This document shows positions 29,345-30,033 of a stretch of 30,033 nucleotides of DNA, in pieces; the stretch's first letter is position 1, and each line of letters begins with the position of its first letter. Both the position numbers and the translations under genes were made by a program. Location of the stretch: contig JBBQHQ010000013.1 in the NCBI GenBank assembly GCA_038324115.1, forward strand, positions 1 through 30,033. The letters run 5' to 3'. Source of the stretch: Gaiellasilicea sp038324115 (GTDB lineage: Bacteria; Actinomycetota; Thermoleophilia; Gaiellales; Gaiellaceae). The notes under the pieces are model-generated. The model made no database searches, was not told the origin of the DNA, and saw only the letters and a program-made list of their open reading frames with translations.

Positions 29345-30033
29345 ATGAAGAAGATCATCCTGCTCGCCGCAGCCGTGCTCGCGGCGATGGCGGCAAGCGC
29401 CGCTCCGGCCGGGGCCGCCCGGGTAAGCACCTGCACGGGCTGGGAGACGGCGGGTGCCGGCTCCTTCGACAGCCTGGCCACGCTCACTGCGCCTGCGTCC
29501 TCCGCGCGGGGCGCCGGCGGCGAGATCGCCCGGGAGCCGTCCCTGAACGAGACGTACGAGGCGCTGCCCGACTCGGCGAAGGGCAAGGGCGGGAAGAAGT
29601 TCCGCGCCACCGTCCCGGTCTGGTTCAACGTGATCACGCCCGACGGGGTCACCGGCAACGTCAGCGACGCGCAGATCGAGGAGCAGATCAGCGTGCTCAA
29701 CCTCGGCTTCGGCGGCTTCTACGGCGGCGCGAAGTCGGGCTTCACGTTCGCGCTCGCCGGGATCACCCGCACGACGAACGCGGACTGGTACAACGCGAAG
29801 GCCGGCTCGTTCTCCGAGCGCGAGATGAAAAAGGCGCTCCACCGGGGCGGCTGGGAGACCCTGAACGTCTATAGCTCGCACGCGGGCGGCTACCTCGGCT
29901 ACGCCTACCTGCCCGGACTGCCGGCGGCACGGCAGTACATGGACGGGATCGTGCTTCGCTGGGAGTCGATGCCGAAGGTGTCCCCGGCCTTCGAGGGCCG
30001 ATACGACCTGGGCTACACGCTGATCCACGAGAC
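29345..30033 (+). CDS. Secreted M43 (cytophagalysin-type) zinc metalloprotease, 3'-truncated by the window
   Basis: The frame is open from the ATG at 29345 to the window end, 229 complete codons. Residues 1-24 (MKKIILLAAAVLAAMAASAA and on to PAGA) form a signal peptide. A short propeptide-like stretch with a Cys near residue 30 follows, then an M43-type domain containing PVWFNVITPDG, a central DAQIEEQISVLNLGF helix, and DWYNAK and LNVYSSHAGGYLGYAYLP segments. The visible protein stops at YTLIHE, the first two residues of the expected HExxH zinc motif. M43 relatives are secreted endopeptidases such as ulilysin and PAPP-A-like enzymes. The ribosome-binding site is GGGGGAGG. The assignment rests on the pattern of segments, since the catalytic motif is cut. 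Confidence 0.8.
   Translation, partial: MKKIILLAAAVLAAMAASAAPAGAARVSTCTGWETAGAGSFDSLATLTAPASSARGAGGEIAREPSLNETYEALPDSAKGKGGKKFRATVPVWFNVITPDGVTGNVSDAQIEEQISVLNLGFGGFYGGAKSGFTFALAGITRTTNADWYNAKAGSFSEREMKKALHRGGWETLNVYSSHAGGYLGYAYLPGLPAARQYMDGIVLRWESMPKVSPAFEGRYDLGYTLIHE

Noticed and set aside
28960..29874. A 304-codon plus-strand frame crossing the epimerase gene and the protease start
   Set aside because: It is antisense to the epimerase and out of frame with the protease, whose own frame has a signal peptide and conserved segments.
1..30033. tRNA, rRNA, insertion sequences, prophage genes or CRISPR repeats
   Set aside because: No gap is long enough for these beyond about 110 bases, no transposase or integrase is seen, and no regularly spaced direct repeats were noticed.

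Overview
The window is about 70% G+C, uses many GTG and some TTG starts, and has genes that abut or overlap by 1-20 bases. It carries mihF, the actinobacterial integration host factor, in the actinobacterial neighbourhood mihF-gmk-rpoZ-coaBC. It also carries type IV pilus assembly ATPases and a PyrK/PyrDB dihydroorotate dehydrogenase, which most Streptomyces and Mycobacterium lack. This combination suggests a deep-branching actinobacterium, most likely class Thermoleophilia (Solirubrobacterales/Gaiellales type). That placement is inferred from gene content only. There is no sign of mobile elements, CRISPR arrays, rRNA or tRNA genes.

Layout. (1) 1-3165, plus strand: two tandem PilB/GspE-type ATPases; the first is cut by the window edge. 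(2) 3179-19429, minus strand: 15 co-directional genes. From the upstream end these are pyrR-pyrB-pyrC-carA-carB-pyrK-pyrD (UMP synthesis up to orotate), then mihF-gmk-rpoZ behind their own promoter, then coaBC-moxR-DUF58-tgpA-nucleotidyltransferase-TPR, probably behind another promoter. (3) 19537-21516, plus: a GT-C type membrane glycosyltransferase. (4) 21513-25566, minus: RNase Z, a small LysM membrane protein under an SOS-type promoter, a YfcE-like phosphoesterase and two tandem M29 aminopeptidases. (5) 25625-29262, minus: a secreted clan GH-A-like glycoside hydrolase, and a two-gene DUF1611/enolase-superfamily operon resembling the DgcN-DgcA D-glutamate module. (6) 29345-end, plus: a secreted M43-type metalloprotease, cut off inside its zinc motif.

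The strongest regulatory signals, all read directly from the sequence, are these. Two perfect Gram-positive SOS boxes sit inside the promoter of a YneA-like membrane-LysM gene, so it is probably a DNA-damage cell-division inhibitor. A PyrR-binding hairpin with a CAGAGA hexaloop has a lower stem that pairs with the pyrR Shine-Dalgarno sequence, which suggests translational feedback on the pyr operon. T-tracts phased at exactly 10 bp lie just upstream of the mihF promoter. Several genes have a TAnnnT-like -10 element only 6-9 bases before the start codon, which suggests leaderless transcripts. Protein-level oddities are a CarB with about 80 residues missing from its oligomerisation domain, a CoaC domain without the E. 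coli-type active-site cysteine, and one M29 paralogue with Phe at the conserved Tyr position.
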